Assembly: GCF_947087965.1 (NCBI RefSeq)
Contig: NZ_CAMUES010000005.1
Coordinates: 124,001 to 188,000 of the forward strand
Origin: an uncultured Mobiluncus sp.
Lineage (GTDB): Bacteria > Actinomycetota > Actinomycetes > Actinomycetales > Actinomycetaceae
Direction: 5' to 3'
DNA: 64,000 nt
Below the pieces are notes generated by a model. That model made no database searches. It was not told the origin of the DNA and saw only the letters and a list, made by a program, of their open reading frames with translations. Each line of letters begins with the position of its first letter. Within the stretch, counting starts at the first letter, position 1. Position numbers and translations under genes: made by a program. Shown in pieces: positions 32,606 to 40,283 of this stretch.

Positions 32606-33454
32606 TTAGTGTTGGCGGCAGTATCCGCCTTGTGTCCAAGCCCACGCGAACTGGACGAACGCACGGCTGGTGCTTTGCGACGTGGCAGACACCTGTATTT
32701 GGGTGCCGGTGGCCTGTAAAGACACTCGGCCTTGTCCTTGCACCGGTTGGGCACCAGTAGCCTGCAAAGTAATAGTGCCGGTTCCTACCGCTTCTATCCT
32801 GATGGTGGCTTCAGGTGAGCAAACAATGTTGCGGGTGGCGGTAGCAGTCTTGTAGGGGACTGTCGCCCCTGGTGTCGGTATAGGCTGGGCGTCTGGTGCG
32901 GGCGGCGTGCTGGTTTCCGGGGTTGACGGTGTGGGCGCAGGGTTTTCGGGTTCTTGATATTCGTCTGATGGGGGCTCGTCCCCGGTATCCGTATCGTCCT
33001 CTTCACTCTCATCGTTTTCGGTGTCGTCTTCGCTGCCGGTGTCGTCAGATCCAGTATCTTCTTCCTCTTCTTCGTCCTCACCATCAGGATCTTCTTCTTC
33101 AGAATCCGTATCTTTATCCCTACCCGGTATGGCGGGGTCTTCGTCTTCCACGAATGATGGTTTTGGGGTGGCGGCACGCGGGACTTCTTTCACCGCCGCG
33201 CTAACCGTACCGGACACGGAATCGTTTTTTTTCGCCGCAACCACACCGCCCACAGCCAAAACAACCACAAGCAGAGCAGCCAAGGATCCCCACACCGGTT
33301 TACGCAACAGCACCCAAAACACGGTTTGGGCAGGGGTCCTCAATAGGGGTGTGCCGCCTGCCGGGCTGCCCGTGTCAGGCGTAGGCTCTTCATCCCACGC
33401 ATCTACCGGCGGAACGTCCACAGTGTCATCTTTTTTTTTGAACGGGAACCCCAC
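32606..33454 (-). CDS. Membrane-anchored protein with Asp/Glu-rich stalk, 282 aa
   Basis: GTG 33454 follows GGGAGGGAG. Residues 1-40 are cytoplasmic, LAALLVVVLAVGGVVAA is the membrane helix, and then come about 75 mostly acidic residues, a Pro/Thr-rich stretch and a C-terminal beta-rich domain with two cysteines (NIVCSPEA, GGYCRQ). The build is that of a cell-surface or transfer-channel component. An A9 run in the fifth to eighth codons (33431-33439) could slip. It is coupled to the 120-residue gene before it (2-bp gap). Confidence 0.7.
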   Translation of the reverse strand: MGFPFKKKDDTVDVPPVDAWDEEPTPDTGSPAGGTPLLRTPAQTVFWVLLRKPVWGSLAALLVVVLAVGGVVAAKKNDSVSGTVSAAVKEVPRAATPKPSFVEDEDPAIPGRDKDTDSEEEDPDGEDEEEEEDTGSDDTGSEDDTENDESEEDDTDTGDEPPSDEYQEPENPAPTPSTPETSTPPAPDAQPIPTPGATVPYKTATATRNIVCSPEATIRIEAVGTGTITLQATGAQPVQGQGRVSLQATGTQIQVSATSQSTSRAFVQFAWAWTQGGYCRQH

Positions 33455-33456
33455 GA

Positions 33457-33819
33457 CTACTCCCTCCCGTTTAAGGCTTGTATCCCGCCGATAGTGATGT
33501 CCGCGAGTAGACTGAACATGGGGTCGTTTTGTGCCCATTGACGCATAGTAGGGGAGACACGGGCAGGGTTATAAAAATCTGCCGGACTATTTCCTGGACC
33601 GGTTCGAAGCCAGGTCACAACATATTCCCCCAAGTCTATTTGGGTATCTGACGGAGTGAGAGTGAGCCGGTACCCTACACCCTCCACGGGCATGTCTGCC
33701 CCTTGGAGTCTCATGTCGATAATGGTTTGACCGTCACCCGTCTGCGCCTGAACAACCTGATGGTGGCAGGCGGGGATAGTGTCCCTAATGGTTTGGACGG
33801 TTTGAGGGTCGTGTGTCAT
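33457..33819 (-). CDS. Hypothetical protein, 120 aa
   Basis: I start at ATG 33819 (MTHDPQTVQTI), behind AAGGA; the longer frame enters the upstream box. It looks like a small alpha/beta domain with conserved-looking LGEYVVTWLRTGPGNSPADF and a C-terminal helix. Unknown family. It lies directly before the acidic-stalk membrane-protein gene and may be its cytoplasmic partner. Confidence 0.6.
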   Translation of the reverse strand: MTHDPQTVQTIRDTIPACHHQVVQAQTGDGQTIIDMRLQGADMPVEGVGYRLTLTPSDTQIDLGEYVVTWLRTGPGNSPADFYNPARVSPTMRQWAQNDPMFSLLADITIGGIQALNGRE

Positions 33820-33863
33820 TGGTAGGGGTCCTTGATATTGTTCACCTTCACATGACGGTTGTT

Positions 33864-33872
33864 GTGTGCGGG
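33864..33872 (-). promoter_or_regulatory. CCCSCACAC box before the 120-aa gene
   Basis: Minus-strand GTTGCCCGCACACAAC, 44 nt before ATG 33819. The context is a short palindrome GTTG...CAAC. Confidence 0.5.
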
Positions 33873-33880
33873 CAACCACA

Positions 33881-33922
33881 TAGGGTTAGCAGCCTCTCGT
33901 TGAGGGAGAGCCACTAACCCTA
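33881..33922. terminator. Hairpin after ssb
   Basis: Arms TAGGGTTAG (33881-33889) and CTAACCCTA (33914-33922) enclose an inner CTCTC/GAGAG stem. A T6 run follows on the plus side and none on the minus side. It separates ssb from the next box and gene. Confidence 0.6.
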
Positions 33923-33950
33923 TACGGTTTTTTGTGGACGACACGTATTT

Positions 33951-34457
33951 TTAGAATACTGAGTCGTCAACTTCCTCATATTCTGTTGGAGCCTCCTGCA
34001 CAGGGGCAGGGGCGGCAGCCTGCTTGGCAGGCTTAGCCTTTTTTGCCGGCTTTTGTGCCGGGGCCGGGGCGGTGGTTTGCACCGGGACGGCAGTACCTTG
34101 CGGCATGTTCTTCGTCACAGAAACAGTCTGAAAACGAATATCCACACCGATATTGGTGGCGCGTAGTTTGAAACGGGAACGCACTTGGCCTTCCTCGTTT
34201 GTCCACTCGTCTTGCATGAGAGCCCCCTGAACCAGTACCGTGTGGCCTTTCTTCAAAAGGTTCGCGGCCTGTTCACCGAGCGCCCCCCAGGCTTCAACAT
34301 CCAGCCAGAGGGTTGTGCCGTTTTGGCGTTCCCCGTCTACGGTTTTCCACGGGGTGGAGCCGATGCGGAACGATGCGACCCCGGTTTCGCCCACGGGACG
34401 ATATTCAGGGTCGGCAGCAAGGTTTCCTGTGACGGTCATTGTTGGTTCACCAGACAT
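33951..34457 (-). CDS. ssb: Single-stranded DNA-binding protein
   Basis: At 168 aa it has the SSB OB-fold (MTVTGNLAADPEYRP, VASFRIGSTPW, LWLDVEAWGALGEQAANLLKKG, VLVQGALMQDEW). An Ala/Pro/Lys-rich linker and an acidic tip EEVDDSVF, a variant of the usual DDIPF, follow. It coats single strands during replication or transfer and should recruit partners through the tip. ATG 34457 has AGGAG. Together with DnaE it indicates the element supplies part of its own replisome. Confidence 0.93.
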   Translation of the reverse strand: MSGEPTMTVTGNLAADPEYRPVGETGVASFRIGSTPWKTVDGERQNGTTLWLDVEAWGALGEQAANLLKKGHTVLVQGALMQDEWTNEEGQVRSRFKLRATNIGVDIRFQTVSVTKNMPQGTAVPVQTTAPAPAQKPAKKAKPAKQAAAPAPVQEAPTEYEEVDDSVF

Positions 34458-34612
34458 GTTTTTCTCCTAATCCTTCGAGTAACAAATCCTGTATGTTGGT
34501 GTTTTTTCGGAAACACACACCCCGTTTTTCGAGGCTTGCGTTCCACCCGTCACCGTGTGGGGAAACCCAGGCGACCAGGCTCAGTTCTGAAAACCACCGT
34601 GCGAAACCCCGC

Positions 34613-34621
34613 CCCCCACAC
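34613..34621 (+). promoter_or_regulatory. CCCSCACAC box before the dam-like gene
   Basis: CCCCCACAC followed by GGACAAA, 54 nt before ATG 34676. A minus-oriented copy at 34555-34563 lies 97 nt before ssb, so the two transcripts diverge here. Confidence 0.5.
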
Positions 34622-34675
34622 GGACAAAAACACGAAAAACAACACCAAAAGAACACCAAAAAGAGGGGAAAAAGG

Positions 34676-35581
34676 ATGACCGGTAGCGTTCCTGGTTCCC
34701 TACAGCAAACCCGCACCATACGAATCATAGGAGCCCGACGCTACACCACCATCTCCCCGCTACGGTACCCCGGCGGTAAAGCATCGCTAGCCGGACCACT
34801 CGCCGACCTGATCAACGCACTCGACAGCCACATCACCTGCTATGTGGAACCCTATGCTGGGGGTGCTGGGGCAGGCATCACACTACTACGCGAGGGAAAA
34901 ATTGACCGGTTGGTGATTAACGATATTGACCCGGCGGTCTACTCGTTTTGGAAAACAGTCACCACAGAAAACGACAGACTGGTGGAGCAAATCGGTAAAG
35001 TCCCATTGACTATAGAGGAATGGAAACGACAGCGAGCCATCTACCGCACCCCTAATACTAGGGTAGGTTTCGAGTTGGGGTTCGCGTTCTTCTACCTGAA
35101 CCGTACGAACAGGTCGGGGATCCTTACCGGCGGCGTAATCGGCGGACTCCAACAGCAGGGAGAATACAAGATTGGCGCGAGATTCAACCGCGAAACACTC
35201 GCCAACAGAATCCACGCCCTATCCGAAATAGGCGACCGAATAACGGTCACCGCCAAGGACGGTAGGACCATAATCAAAGAATACGCCAGACAGGCAGACA
35301 CGTTCATGTATATTGATCCCCCATACGTAAAAGCTGGGGCGGGACTGTACCTAAAATCTTTCGACAGACACGACCACATAAACCTGGCAAACACCATTAA
35401 GGAAGCAGCACCGCCTTACTGGCTAATGACATATGATGACTCCCCCCTGATTAGGGAACTGTATCAGGAATGTCCGCAGGGCGTGTTGGAACTTGCCTAT
35501 TCCACGAACCGGAAAACCCGTGTCGAAGAACTGGTCGTGGCCTCCCCTAGGGTTGCCACAGCAATACGCTGCGCCAGCTGA
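34676..35581 (+). CDS. DNA adenine methylase, Dam/D12 class
   Basis: At 301 aa it has motif X PLRYPGGKASLAGPL, motif I VEPYAGGAGAGITLL and motif IV YIDPPYVKAG, with D-P-P-Y the catalytic box. The domain order is that of alpha-class N6-adenine methyltransferases such as Dam. ATG 34676 follows GAGGGGAAAAAGG. It is the third methyltransferase on the element and likewise lacks a nuclease partner. A second D12 gene, now broken by the IS, lies at 1221. Confidence 0.92.
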   Translation: MTGSVPGSLQQTRTIRIIGARRYTTISPLRYPGGKASLAGPLADLINALDSHITCYVEPYAGGAGAGITLLREGKIDRLVINDIDPAVYSFWKTVTTENDRLVEQIGKVPLTIEEWKRQRAIYRTPNTRVGFELGFAFFYLNRTNRSGILTGGVIGGLQQQGEYKIGARFNRETLANRIHALSEIGDRITVTAKDGRTIIKEYARQADTFMYIDPPYVKAGAGLYLKSFDRHDHINLANTIKEAAPPYWLMTYDDSPLIRELYQECPQGVLELAYSTNRKTRVEELVVASPRVATAIRCAS

Positions 35582-35604
35582 ATAGTGCCGACTCTAGCTG
35601 GTAG

Positions 35605-35613
35605 CCCCCACAC
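35605..35613 (+). promoter_or_regulatory. CCCSCACAC box before the first small membrane gene
   Basis: CCCCCACAC followed by GGACACA, 41 nt before ATG 35655. The duplicated gene downstream has a decayed copy (CCCGCATGCGGACA, 36162-36175). Confidence 0.5.
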
Positions 35614-35654
35614 GGACACAAACAGAAAAACAACCGATAGGAAGGCCGCTACAG

Positions 35655-36116
35655 ATGATTGATACCGCAACATTGCAGAACACCCCAATACCGACAGGTA
35701 CCCTGATACTCGTATGTGTTCTGCTTGCTATCTTTCTTCTGGGAGTCTTTGTCACACAATGGCTGAAACCGCAGCTGCAATGCCTATACGGCTACAGCCG
35801 CACACCCATCACCAAAACCTCGATCATCTTCTTCCTTTCTATACTCACAGCAGTAGCAATACTGGTAGCACCCACATTGACGGAAGACAAAATACTGGTC
35901 TTCGACAACAACACCGGACATATTCAGGCTATAAAAGGCGAAAAACCTATCAGCCGAGTGCTAGAACATAGCAAAACTAGGACAGTTTCGGTGCCTTGTG
36001 TTTTTGTTACGGATAAAGAGAGACAGCGGCATGACTGCACGTTCGTCAACCGTGGCGAAGGCTCCTTTGAGGTTTGGGACACCACCACTTTCAGACAGGC
36101 CCACCCCCGCCCCTAG
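35655..36116 (+). CDS. Small membrane protein, 153 aa (copy 1)
   Basis: Two transmembrane helices at about 14-36 and 56-74 precede an outside or cytoplasmic domain containing ILVFDNNTGHIQAI and a CVFVTDKE...HDCTF cysteine pair. It is a close paralogue of the 36212 gene. Copy 1 is followed by a remnant of the adhesin gene tail, proving that the duplicated block included the end of the convergent neighbour. Function is unknown. Confidence 0.7.
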   Translation: MIDTATLQNTPIPTGTLILVCVLLAIFLLGVFVTQWLKPQLQCLYGYSRTPITKTSIIFFLSILTAVAILVAPTLTEDKILVFDNNTGHIQAIKGEKPISRVLEHSKTRTVSVPCVFVTDKERQRHDCTFVNRGEGSFEVWDTTTFRQAHPRP

Positions 36117-36120
36117 CGAA

Positions 36121-36158
36121 GGTTTTTTGTGGTGTTTCCTCAACTGTAGGTAGGCGAG
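36121..36158 (-). pseudogene. Remnant of the 642-aa adhesin gene tail
   Basis: The minus strand reads LAYLQLRKHHKKP, matching LAYLQLRKHHKNRR at the end of the gene at 36671. It marks the end of the duplicated block. Confidence 0.8.
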
Positions 36159-36211
36159 TTTCCCGCATGCGGACATAAATAGGTAGAACCAAAAAGGAAA
36201 GGACATTAGAG

Positions 36212-36706
36212 TTGATCGGTACCGCAACATTGAAAAAAGCCTCTATACCGACAGGTTTCTTCGCATTCATGTGCGTAATGATAGGCATCTTGTTCTTAGC
36301 TATTTTATTACATTCGAGCTACCAAGCGGAACTATCGCGCTTGTACGGTAAGGCAACTGTGGCTACAACGGCGTTCACCGTTATCTTCTCTATACCCGTG
36401 ATAGTGGCGCTGTTCGCCTCCAAATACACGGATGAAAAAATACTGGTCTTCGACAACAACACCGGACATATTCAAGCCATAGATGGTGGGGAACCCCTCG
36501 GGCGGGTGTTGGAGCGCACCCCAGCTAGGATAGTTTCGACGCCTTGTGTTTTCGTTGCAAATAAAGAGAAACAGCGGCATAACTGTACGTTCGTAAACCT
36601 TGGCGGGGGCTCGTTTGAGGTTTGGGACACTACCATTTTCAAACAGACCCATCCCCGCCCTCGGCAGCCGCTAACGGCGGTTTTTGTGGTGTTTCCTCAG
36701 CTGTAG
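36212..36706 (+). CDS. Small membrane protein, 164 aa (copy 2)
   Basis: It starts at TTG 36212 (behind GGAAAGGA), aligned with the ATG of copy 1 (IGTATLKKASIPTG against IDTATLQNTPIPTG). It has two membrane helices and the same ILVFDNNTGHIQAI core and cysteine pair. Its end overlaps the end of the convergent adhesin gene by 36 bp, and the last 12 residues are encoded by the adhesin tail sequence. Confidence 0.7.
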   Translation: MIGTATLKKASIPTGFFAFMCVMIGILFLAILLHSSYQAELSRLYGKATVATTAFTVIFSIPVIVALFASKYTDEKILVFDNNTGHIQAIDGGEPLGRVLERTPARIVSTPCVFVANKEKQRHNCTFVNLGGGSFEVWDTTIFKQTHPRPRQPLTAVFVVFPQL

Positions 36707-38599
36707 GTAGGCGAGGAGGGCTGTGCCTGCCGCAATGAACGCTACCGCCCAGATGGCTATGGTTAGGTTGGTGCCGGTGGTGGATAGTGGTGCGGCTGGT
36801 GGTGCGGCGATGGTGGGAACACCTGCGAGGAATGGGGATTTTTCGCCACCTAACGCGGGCGTGGTGTTGTCACCTAACGCGGGTGGCGTGTTTGTGTTGT
36901 TTTGGTTGCCGGTCGCGGATTGTGGTGCTGGCGGGGTTGTGCCGGGTGCGGCCGGGGGCGTGGCCGGCTGGGGGGGTTTAGTGGGTTGAGTAGTCGGCTT
37001 ACCGGTTGGCTTGGTAATCGGTTTCTCGGTCGGTTTAGTCGTTTCGGTTGGTTTAGTGGTCGGCTTGTCAGTCGGGGTAGGCTTCTCGGTCGGTTTAGGC
37101 TTTTCCGTAGGCTTCTCGGTGGGTTTCTCCGTCGGGGTAGGTTTCTCCGTCGGCGTAGGCTTAATGGTCGGCTTCTCGGTCGGCGTAGGTTTAGTGGTCG
37201 GCTTCTCCGTCGGGACAGGCTCAGTAGTAGGCTTCTCGGTCGGTTTCGGGTCAGGCTTCACCGCACCAACACAAGCCCCATCCCCTCCACAATCCGCAGG
37301 CAACACACGCCCCACACCAGTCTCCCCAAACACCTTATTCTCCTTCACACCCTTAGTAGACACCCCAATCTCCAACTTTTTGCCTTTATCGAGAGACGGT
37401 ATCAGCCACTTGTTAGATTCCGTATCAATACTCGTACCCTCCGGCGGGGTTCCCCACTTCGCGCCCGGAACAGAATCCACCACACGCAAACCCTCCACCG
37501 TCTTACCACCCACATTCTCAACCGTCACCTTCCACCAATCCACACCCGCAGCCTCATCAAAACGGTCATAAGCCTTACTAATCTTCACACCCTCAGGGAT
37601 AGGCGAGGCCGGGGCAGGCTTCACCGCACCAGCACACGCCCCATCACCCTCACAATCCGTAGGCAACACACGACCCTCACCCAACTCCCCATACGCCTTA
37701 TTAGCATCCAGACCTTTAGTCGACACCTCAATCTGCAAAGGGCTACCCTTCACCAAAACAGGAATCAGCCACTTGTTAGACTCCGTGTCGATACTCGTCC
37801 CGTCTGGTGGGGTCCCCCAACGGGCCACATCCACACTATCCACAATCCGCAGATTCTTCACCGGCAGACCACCCACGTTCTCGACCGTAATCTTCCACCA
37901 ATCCTCACCCGTAGCCTTATCGAAACGGTCATAAATCTTGGTGATTTTCACGTCCGGTGGGGTGGTAGGAATCACCGCGTTAGGGGCCTGTTCCAACAGT
38001 ACAGACACTCCCAGGCTCGCCTTACGCACCCCCGGCGCATACTCGCTACTTCCGGCAGCATTCCCGGACGTGGCCTCAAACGGGAAACTGTAAGGAAACT
38101 TCACCGTCAAAGCCTCCCCACGTTTAATTGGAATCTTGTCGAACACGGTCACCTTCTCCACCCCTGGGGTAGCCGGGTCGTCGAGCGTGTCGGTGAACGG
38201 TTTTTCTCCCACCTTCAAATCGGTGTAGAACGGGTCTTTCGGGTCGGTCACGTCTCCACCGGTTTTGCCTGTAATGCTTCCGGTTAGCACGCCGTCGGTT
38301 TCCCCGTTGTTGCAAACTACGAGGGTGATTTCGCCGTTTGTGCCGGGGGAGATAACCCGGTCTTCAAGTAGGGGCAGGTTTATGCCGGATTTGAATACTT
38401 CGCCTTCTTTTTGGGTGGTGACGAGTTGGCGAGTGTAGGCCCCGTTTTGTCCCGCTTTTTGTAAAACTTGGGTACAGGTGGTGGCGTCTTCCACCCCGGC
38501 GGCGAGGGTTGTTGCCCCCACGCCTAAAGGTAGGGTGGCGAGGAGTACACCGAGGGCTCCCCACATGGTTTTTGACCAAAAGTTTTCTTTCGCCACCAT
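36671..38599 (-). CDS. Wall-anchored surface protein with LSTTG motif, 642 aa
   Basis: ATG 38599 (MVAKENFWSK) has GGAG 9 nt upstream. The signal region (GALGVLLATLPLGVGATTLAAG) resembles a SipW-type peptide. Two repeats of about 110 residues (KIYDRFDKATGEDWWKITVE and KAYDRFDEAAGVDWWKVTVE) match the modules of the 2414-residue protein. A long PTEKPT wall-spanning stretch and the sorting signal LSTTG, hydrophobic helix and KHHKNRR tail complete it. It is the third gene of the SipW operon and probably a covalently attached adhesin. Confidence 0.85.
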   Translation of the reverse strand: MVAKENFWSKTMWGALGVLLATLPLGVGATTLAAGVEDATTCTQVLQKAGQNGAYTRQLVTTQKEGEVFKSGINLPLLEDRVISPGTNGEITLVVCNNGETDGVLTGSITGKTGGDVTDPKDPFYTDLKVGEKPFTDTLDDPATPGVEKVTVFDKIPIKRGEALTVKFPYSFPFEATSGNAAGSSEYAPGVRKASLGVSVLLEQAPNAVIPTTPPDVKITKIYDRFDKATGEDWWKITVENVGGLPVKNLRIVDSVDVARWGTPPDGTSIDTESNKWLIPVLVKGSPLQIEVSTKGLDANKAYGELGEGRVLPTDCEGDGACAGAVKPAPASPIPEGVKISKAYDRFDEAAGVDWWKVTVENVGGKTVEGLRVVDSVPGAKWGTPPEGTSIDTESNKWLIPSLDKGKKLEIGVSTKGVKENKVFGETGVGRVLPADCGGDGACVGAVKPDPKPTEKPTTEPVPTEKPTTKPTPTEKPTIKPTPTEKPTPTEKPTEKPTEKPKPTEKPTPTDKPTTKPTETTKPTEKPITKPTGKPTTQPTKPPQPATPPAAPGTTPPAPQSATGNQNNTNTPPALGDNTTPALGGEKSPFLAGVPTIAAPPAAPLSTTGTNLTIAIWAVAFIAAGTALLAYLQLRKHHKNRR

Positions 38600-38620
38600 C
38601 TTGGTTTTCTCCAATCGTTT

Positions 38621-39445
38621 TTAGTTCCAGGCGCCGGTAGGTACAGACCACGCATCGTTAGACACAGCCGGTACAGTCCACCCGTCACCGGGTCCCGTAT
38701 TAGATTCGGTCCACCTGTCTCCAGGTGTGGTATTAGATACGGTCCACCCGTCACCAGGTGTGGTATTAGATACGGTCCACCCGTCACCGGGTCCCGTATT
38801 AGATTCGGTCCACCCGTCAGATTTGGTAGGTGCAGTCCACATGTCTCCAGGCGGGATATTAGATTCAGTCCACCCGTCACCAGGCACACTACTAGCTACA
38901 GACGGCCCAACACTAGACGCAACAGGCATAGTGCTGGCCTCCACTTTCTTCTCCCGAGCCTGCACCCGAGACGCCCACACCGAATCCACCAACAACAACA
39001 AGGTCACCACACCCAACAGGCCAATCTTCACCGGCAAAGACATAAACACCCCATAGCCCGGCATCCGATACAACATGCGCCCCACCACCTGCGAAGCCAC
39101 CAACGGATCATCAGGCACATTATTAGCATCCCCCTGCACAATAACCGTATCCTCACGCCCCGCATACGTAGAACGACGAACCTCCACCACCCGGTGAGTA
39201 ATCAAAGACGCATCAGACGCCCGATACGTCACCACATCCCCCACCGCCACATCCTTACCAGACACCGGCTCAACCACCACCACATCCCCAGGATGTAGCA
39301 ACGGCTCCATAGATTGAGTCAAAACGACTAGGGGCTCCCAGCCACGAACCTTCGGATACACACTACCTGCCACCAAAACCAGACCGATCATGATCGCGGC
39401 CACAGTAGCGAACCCTTTATAAAACGCGTGACCCTTAGATACCAT
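38621..39445 (-). CDS. sipW: SipW-type signal peptidase I, 274 aa
   Basis: This is an S26B (ER-type) peptidase with the catalytic Ser in VLTQSMEPLLHPGD and His in place of Lys in SLITHRVVEV, plus the QGDANNVPDDP box. Membrane helices lie at about 10-28 and 138-160. The C-terminal 80 residues are about six copies of a GDGWT-(V/E)-SNT-x-PG repeat, unusual for a peptidase and encoded by near-exact DNA repeats. It should process the SipW-type precursors encoded around it. Its ribosome site is a G8 run (39454-39461) 8 nt before the ATG, with no other SD visible. Confidence 0.88.
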   Translation of the reverse strand: MVSKGHAFYKGFATVAAIMIGLVLVAGSVYPKVRGWEPLVVLTQSMEPLLHPGDVVVVEPVSGKDVAVGDVVTYRASDASLITHRVVEVRRSTYAGREDTVIVQGDANNVPDDPLVASQVVGRMLYRMPGYGVFMSLPVKIGLLGVVTLLLLVDSVWASRVQAREKKVEASTMPVASSVGPSVASSVPGDGWTESNIPPGDMWTAPTKSDGWTESNTGPGDGWTVSNTTPGDGWTVSNTTPGDRWTESNTGPGDGWTVPAVSNDAWSVPTGAWN

Positions 39446-39453
39446 ACTGGAAG

Positions 39454-39461
39454 CCCCCCCC
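39454..39461 (-). repeat. G8 tract serving as the sipW ribosome binding site
   Basis: Eight Gs on the minus strand end 8 nt before ATG 39445. GGGGG can pair with CCUCC of 16S rRNA. Slippage would change spacing and so the level of SipW. Confidence 0.6.
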
Positions 39462-39473
39462 TAGCCGAATTTT

Positions 39474-40199
39474 TTATGCCGACGCAGGAGTGGTCTGCTT
39501 CAGCGACAGATTAATACCAGTCAACTTCAACTGAGCATTCTGCTTACTGGTGGCATCCTTGTCGAACGTCAAAGTGATAACCGCCAAATGGGTAGCAGAC
39601 CCGGCCGTACCAAAACTAGCCTTATCAAGCACACCCTTGTTGCAGCCGTCCCCCGGCGTGCCAGCAACCTGTTTAGAACACAGTTGGGTACCGTTCGGGT
39701 CAGACGCAACCTTGTTACTGGCCACGGCAGACGTAGCCACGTCCGTGTCCCACTTGTAAAGGTTCACGCTCGGGGTCACACCCTTATCTTTAGGGTCAGT
39801 CCCGCCATTGGTGGTTAACAGTTCGCCGGTAGCACCACCGTTATCTTCATAGGTGGCGACCAGTTTCGCGTTCAGATTATCCCCATCCAAACCGACCTTA
39901 ATCTTCCCGTAGTAGGCGATGGTCGCGCCAGGAACAATCCGATAGTTCGCCAAATCAGCAATCGGCTTGCCTTGATTAAGCGGTACAGGATCCGTTCCCG
40001 ACGTGGGGGTCAAATCCACCCAGCCGGTAGTGCCCTCAGCGGGAGACACATCCAAATCGAGGAAACCAGAAGCGACTTCTGTTTTCTCGCCGAGGCTTCC
40101 AGTGTCTGACCAGGCTGCCAAGGTGGAGCCTCCCAAACCTGTCGAAATGGCTCCGGCCGCAAGCACACCCAAAGCCGCATATTTCCAATTCCGCATCAT
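39474..40199 (-). CDS. SipW-dependent secreted protein (TasA/CalY-like), 241 aa
   Basis: ATG 40199 has AGGAG 7 nt upstream. The signal YAALGVLAAGAISTGLGG then STLAAWSDTG is the alternate SipW-type signal, with AAW-(S/T)-D after the cleavage site. The mature part is beta-rich, with AYYGKIKVGLDGDNLNAKL and a C-terminal KLTGINLSLKQ strand, as in camelysin/TasA proteins that form fibres. It is followed by its peptidase gene, sipW. A CCCSCACAC-like box lies 55 nt upstream (40255-40263). Confidence 0.85.
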   Translation of the reverse strand: MMRNWKYAALGVLAAGAISTGLGGSTLAAWSDTGSLGEKTEVASGFLDLDVSPAEGTTGWVDLTPTSGTDPVPLNQGKPIADLANYRIVPGATIAYYGKIKVGLDGDNLNAKLVATYEDNGGATGELLTTNGGTDPKDKGVTPSVNLYKWDTDVATSAVASNKVASDPNGTQLCSKQVAGTPGDGCNKGVLDKASFGTAGSATHLAVITLTFDKDATSKQNAQLKLTGINLSLKQTTPASA

Positions 40200-40283
40200 A
40201 ACCACGCTCCTAACGTTCAGCCACCCCCAACCCCCTATTGTTGGTGGCCGGTAGGTGTGCGGATTCTTTCCCTTACACCCGCA

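Noticed and set aside
36902..38287. A 461-codon plus-strand frame opposite the 642-aa adhesin gene
   Set aside because: Arg/His-rich shadow of the PTEKPT repeats; the minus-strand frame has a signal peptide, repeats and a sorting signal.
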